Below, piece by piece: positions 61,918-64,000 of a stretch of 64,000 bases of DNA. The stretch spans positions 186,001-250,000 of the forward strand of contig CAJXOG010000003.1 of NCBI GenBank assembly GCA_913057775.1, written 5' to 3'. A program made the translations under genes and the position numbers. The notes under the pieces were generated by a model, which made no database searches, was not told the DNA's origin, and saw only the letters and a list, made by a program, of their open reading frames with translations. Positions within the stretch are counted from its first letter, which is position 1; each line of letters begins with the position of its first letter. This DNA comes from an uncultured Fodinibius sp. (lineage in GTDB: Bacteria; Bacteroidota; Rhodothermia; Balneolales; Balneolaceae).

Positions 61918-63945
61918 TTAATTTCCAATTATGTTTAACTTCTGTTGAAATCTTTTTAACGTTTCCAGAACGTTGCATTTTGCGTAAATAAATTCATCAA
62001 CGCCGCTCTTTTTGTAGGCTTCCACATCTTTTTTCGGATATCCGGCAAGCACTAAAATCGGTGGATTTTCAAGATTCGAAACAGCGTCAGCAATAGTTGG
62101 GACAAGTTCTTTGTATTCCTCATCCGAGCTGCAAATCACAGCAATGTCGGGTTGTTGTTCTTTAATTGTATGAATAGCTTCGTCCGCATCCCCAAAACCA
62201 ATGGGATCTTCGATGTGATAGCCGGCACAACCGAAGAGGTTGGCTGAAAAGGTTGCCCGCCCTTTGCGCCATTTCTTGTTGCCCAACGGCAGATTTAAAA
62301 CCGTGGGTGTCGAATGGTGCCTTTCGGTAGCCAGACGCAATTCCTCAAATAACTGTGGGCCTCGATAAGGAGCTACAGTTCGGTATTTCTGTCTTCCAAA
62401 ATCAAAGAGCCTATCGATCACATCAGCAATATTAGCATCCTGAGAAAAGGCCTCAGAAAGATATGATATAAGATTTTCGGCCTCACTTTCAATGTTACTA
62501 TCTTCCGATCCTCGTAGGGCCATTGTTTGTTCAGTTTTTCCAATATCGTCGCTCATGTTTTCATCAGCGTTGGTATACTGGTTTGTACCTACAAATGTTC
62601 GCCCTCTTTTGGCGATGGCCTGATTGCGCTGTTTTTGTGATTTTTGTATAGCTGATTGGACAGTACCATTTTCAATAGCTTTGAACAGGCCGCCTTCTGT
62701 TTCAACGTCTTGAAAAATATTCCAGGCCTTTTCAGCAATTTTTTCAGTCAGCTTATCGATGTAGTAGGATCCCGCGGCCGGATCTTCAACTTTATTTAAA
62801 TAAGCTTCCTCACTCAGAATTAGCTGTTGGTTACGGGCAATGCGTTCTGAAAACTCATTGGGCTGACGGAAATGTTCGTCAAAAGGTAATACTGTCAGGG
62901 AATCACATCCCGCAATAGCACCGGCCATACTTTCGGTGGATGTACGCAGCATATTAGTATATGGATCATAGAGTGTTTTATTCCACCGGGAGGTTTCTCC
63001 ATGTAAATAGGCGGCGTTCGCTTCTGGATCTGCACCATATGCTTCAATCAGATTTTTCCAAAGCAGTCGGGCAGCACGGTATTTGGCAATTTCCAGAAAG
63101 TAGTTTGATCCTATTGAAAAGTTAAAAGATAATGACTGCACGGCATCCTCAATAGAAAGATCATTATCGGTTAATATTGCCAAATACTCTGAAGCCGCAG
63201 CCATGGCATATCCTAATTCCTGTGTGATGGTGGCACCGCTGTTGTGATAAAATCGTGCATCGACACCCAGCGGTCGAACGGTTGGCAGATTCTTAGCAAA
63301 AAATTGTGTGATATGATAGATATCACGCTCAATATCTTTTTTGTCTCTTGAGTAGTGTCCGTGCTGAAGCAGGTAGACAAAGGGATCATAGCTAAAGGTT
63401 GCCTGTACCTTTTGGGGATCAAGGTTTTGGGTTTGTATATCATTCCAAAGCATAGCCAGCAGCGCAGGAGAAGCCAAGCCTGTATCAAAATGGAGGGGAA
63501 TATTCTCCAGGGGAATTTCATTCAAAAGTGCTGCAAGATCGGACTGGCTTTGAATTGGCAATCCCTGAATATCACCATCGAGCATTCCTTCTGTACGGCG
63601 AAGGGTCATTTGAAATTGTAAGGCATCGGCCCCGCGATCGAGCGCATTACGGGCTGCTTTATTCGCTTCGGAAATATCATTCTCGAAAATGGGTTCCCGT
63701 ATTTCCCAACTGTTGGCTTCGGTGTTGGTATATGCTTTTGGGATGGGAGTGGGACGGTGAATATCGTCCATATCATCATTCCTGTAAAAGGGAAGCGGTT
63801 CAATGCCTTCGCCAGTTTTCCAGCGGAGCTTTTCTTTATAGTCGGCTCCCTTTAAATCTTTCTCAATGACTTCTTCCCATTCCTCAGTTGAAACGGGAGG
63901 AAATTCTTCGAAAAGCGATTGATTGGTAGAATCAGAGTTGCTCAT
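61918..63945 (-). CDS. mutA: Methylmalonyl-CoA mutase small (beta) subunit
   Basis: This 675-residue protein pairs with MutB. It has the family N-terminus (LFEEFPPVSTEEWEEVIEKDLKG) and a TIM-barrel with LDRGADALQFQM and WNKTLYDPYTNMLRTSTESM, in parallel to MutB. The C-terminal domain has lost the cobalamin His motif: the region reads FGCAGYHIEDPIGFGDADEA and there is no DxHxxG. This is normal for the small subunit, which is catalytically silent. The ATG is at 63945; upstream to the window end lies only a hairpin-bearing leader. It is the first gene of mutA-mutB-meaB. Confidence 0.94.
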   Translation of the reverse strand: MSNSDSTNQSLFEEFPPVSTEEWEEVIEKDLKGADYKEKLRWKTGEGIEPLPFYRNDDMDDIHRPTPIPKAYTNTEANSWEIREPIFENDISEANKAARNALDRGADALQFQMTLRRTEGMLDGDIQGLPIQSQSDLAALLNEIPLENIPLHFDTGLASPALLAMLWNDIQTQNLDPQKVQATFSYDPFVYLLQHGHYSRDKKDIERDIYHITQFFAKNLPTVRPLGVDARFYHNSGATITQELGYAMAAASEYLAILTDNDLSIEDAVQSLSFNFSIGSNYFLEIAKYRAARLLWKNLIEAYGADPEANAAYLHGETSRWNKTLYDPYTNMLRTSTESMAGAIAGCDSLTVLPFDEHFRQPNEFSERIARNQQLILSEEAYLNKVEDPAAGSYYIDKLTEKIAEKAWNIFQDVETEGGLFKAIENGTVQSAIQKSQKQRNQAIAKRGRTFVGTNQYTNADENMSDDIGKTEQTMALRGSEDSNIESEAENLISYLSEAFSQDANIADVIDRLFDFGRQKYRTVAPYRGPQLFEELRLATERHHSTPTVLNLPLGNKKWRKGRATFSANLFGCAGYHIEDPIGFGDADEAIHTIKEQQPDIAVICSSDEEYKELVPTIADAVSNLENPPILVLAGYPKKDVEAYKKSGVDEFIYAKCNVLETLKRFQQKLNIIGN

Positions 63946-63968
63946 AGTATGAATTTCGTCTTAGTTAT

Positions 63969-63989
63969 AGCTCTTGAAAATAAAGAGCT
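63969..63989. repeat. 7-bp inverted repeat in the mutA leader
   Basis: AGCTCTT (63969-63975) and AAGAGCT (63983-63989) flank a 7-nt loop, 24-44 bp upstream of the mutA start. It could be an operator or an RNA hairpin. The upstream gene is outside the window. Confidence 0.3.
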
Positions 63990-64000
63990 TGCCGTTACTT

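Noticed and set aside
1-64000. CRISPR arrays, prophage, IS elements, integrons or toxin-antitoxin modules
   Set aside because: I saw no regularly spaced repeats, transposase or integrase motifs, or small toxin pairs. All short repeats found are single or paired palindromes.

Overview
The window looks like a chromosomal segment from a Balneolota/Rhodothermota-type member of the Bacteroidota-Chlorobiota group, probably Balneolaceae-like. This is inferred from family content and style, not from a marker-gene search. Supporting signs are an Oar-like TonB-dependent receptor with a carboxypeptidase-regulatory N-domain, a DUF349 giant, a DUF3822-rsmD-coaD cluster, a folP-cdaA pair, a Bacteroidota-style LptD, few Shine-Dalgarno sites, many TTG/GTG starts, and promoters that can be read as TTG...TAnnTTTG. 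Almost everything is core or housekeeping. I see no prophage, insertion sequence, integrase, CRISPR array, toxin-antitoxin pair or defence island.

Layout. 1-6.1 kb: a partial sodium:solute symporter with thiamine pyrophosphokinase, an NrnA-type phosphodiesterase, an HtrA-like lipoprotein protease, a crotonase-fold enzyme, APS/PAPS reductase and CutA. 6.25-9.7 kb: tRNA-Leu, then the protein quality-control operon tig-clpP-clpX, closed by a strong terminator. 9.8-16.5 kb: an orphan sensor kinase convergent with an ECF sigma factor, an envelope operon (TPR, LysM/DPBB, CPBP protease), and a K+ channel/RCK protein overlapping aroC. 16.6-22.9 kb: an Mla-type lipid ABC transporter (permease, ATPase, MCE protein), a PpiD/SurA-like periplasmic chaperone, and ribD-ribE. 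22.9-34.1 kb: LptD, a DivIC/FtsB-like protein, a decayed PLD-HhH pseudogene, a BASS transporter overlapping an acyltransferase, FmdB-like/GbsR/YraN, a PLP aminotransferase, and coaD-rsmD-DUF3822 with a pseudopilin-like anchored protein. 34.2-41 kb: a TPMT-family methyltransferase, MATE exporter, SixA, SulP permease and SLC13/TrkA-C permease.

41-49 kb: a small unknown protein, an RluA-type pseudouridine synthase, a phosphate-selective-like porin, a stress cluster (Dps, coiled-coil protein, MscS), a DUF349 protein, an MBL-fold hydrolase and a small outer-membrane barrel. 49.9-58.5 kb: the TonB-dependent receptor with a downstream lipoprotein, an NPP-type phosphodiesterase lipoprotein, 7Fe ferredoxin, folP-cdaA, and a DUF4097-like exported beta-strand protein. 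58.5-64 kb: the adenosylcobalamin-dependent methylmalonyl-CoA mutase operon (mutA-mutB-meaB). Its two intergenic gaps are filled by two different small palindromic repeat elements.

Functional themes: envelope biogenesis (Mla, LptD, PpiD, HtrA, LysM/DPBB), ion, osmotic and c-di-AMP physiology (CdaA, RCK proteins, MscS), sulfur uptake and reduction, and propionate/methylmalonyl-CoA metabolism. I did not find a clearly undescribed multi-gene system. The best leads are the pseudogene, the repeat elements in the mut operon, the crotonase with an atypical active site, the cysteine-depleted FmdB-like protein and the pseudopilin-like anchored protein.
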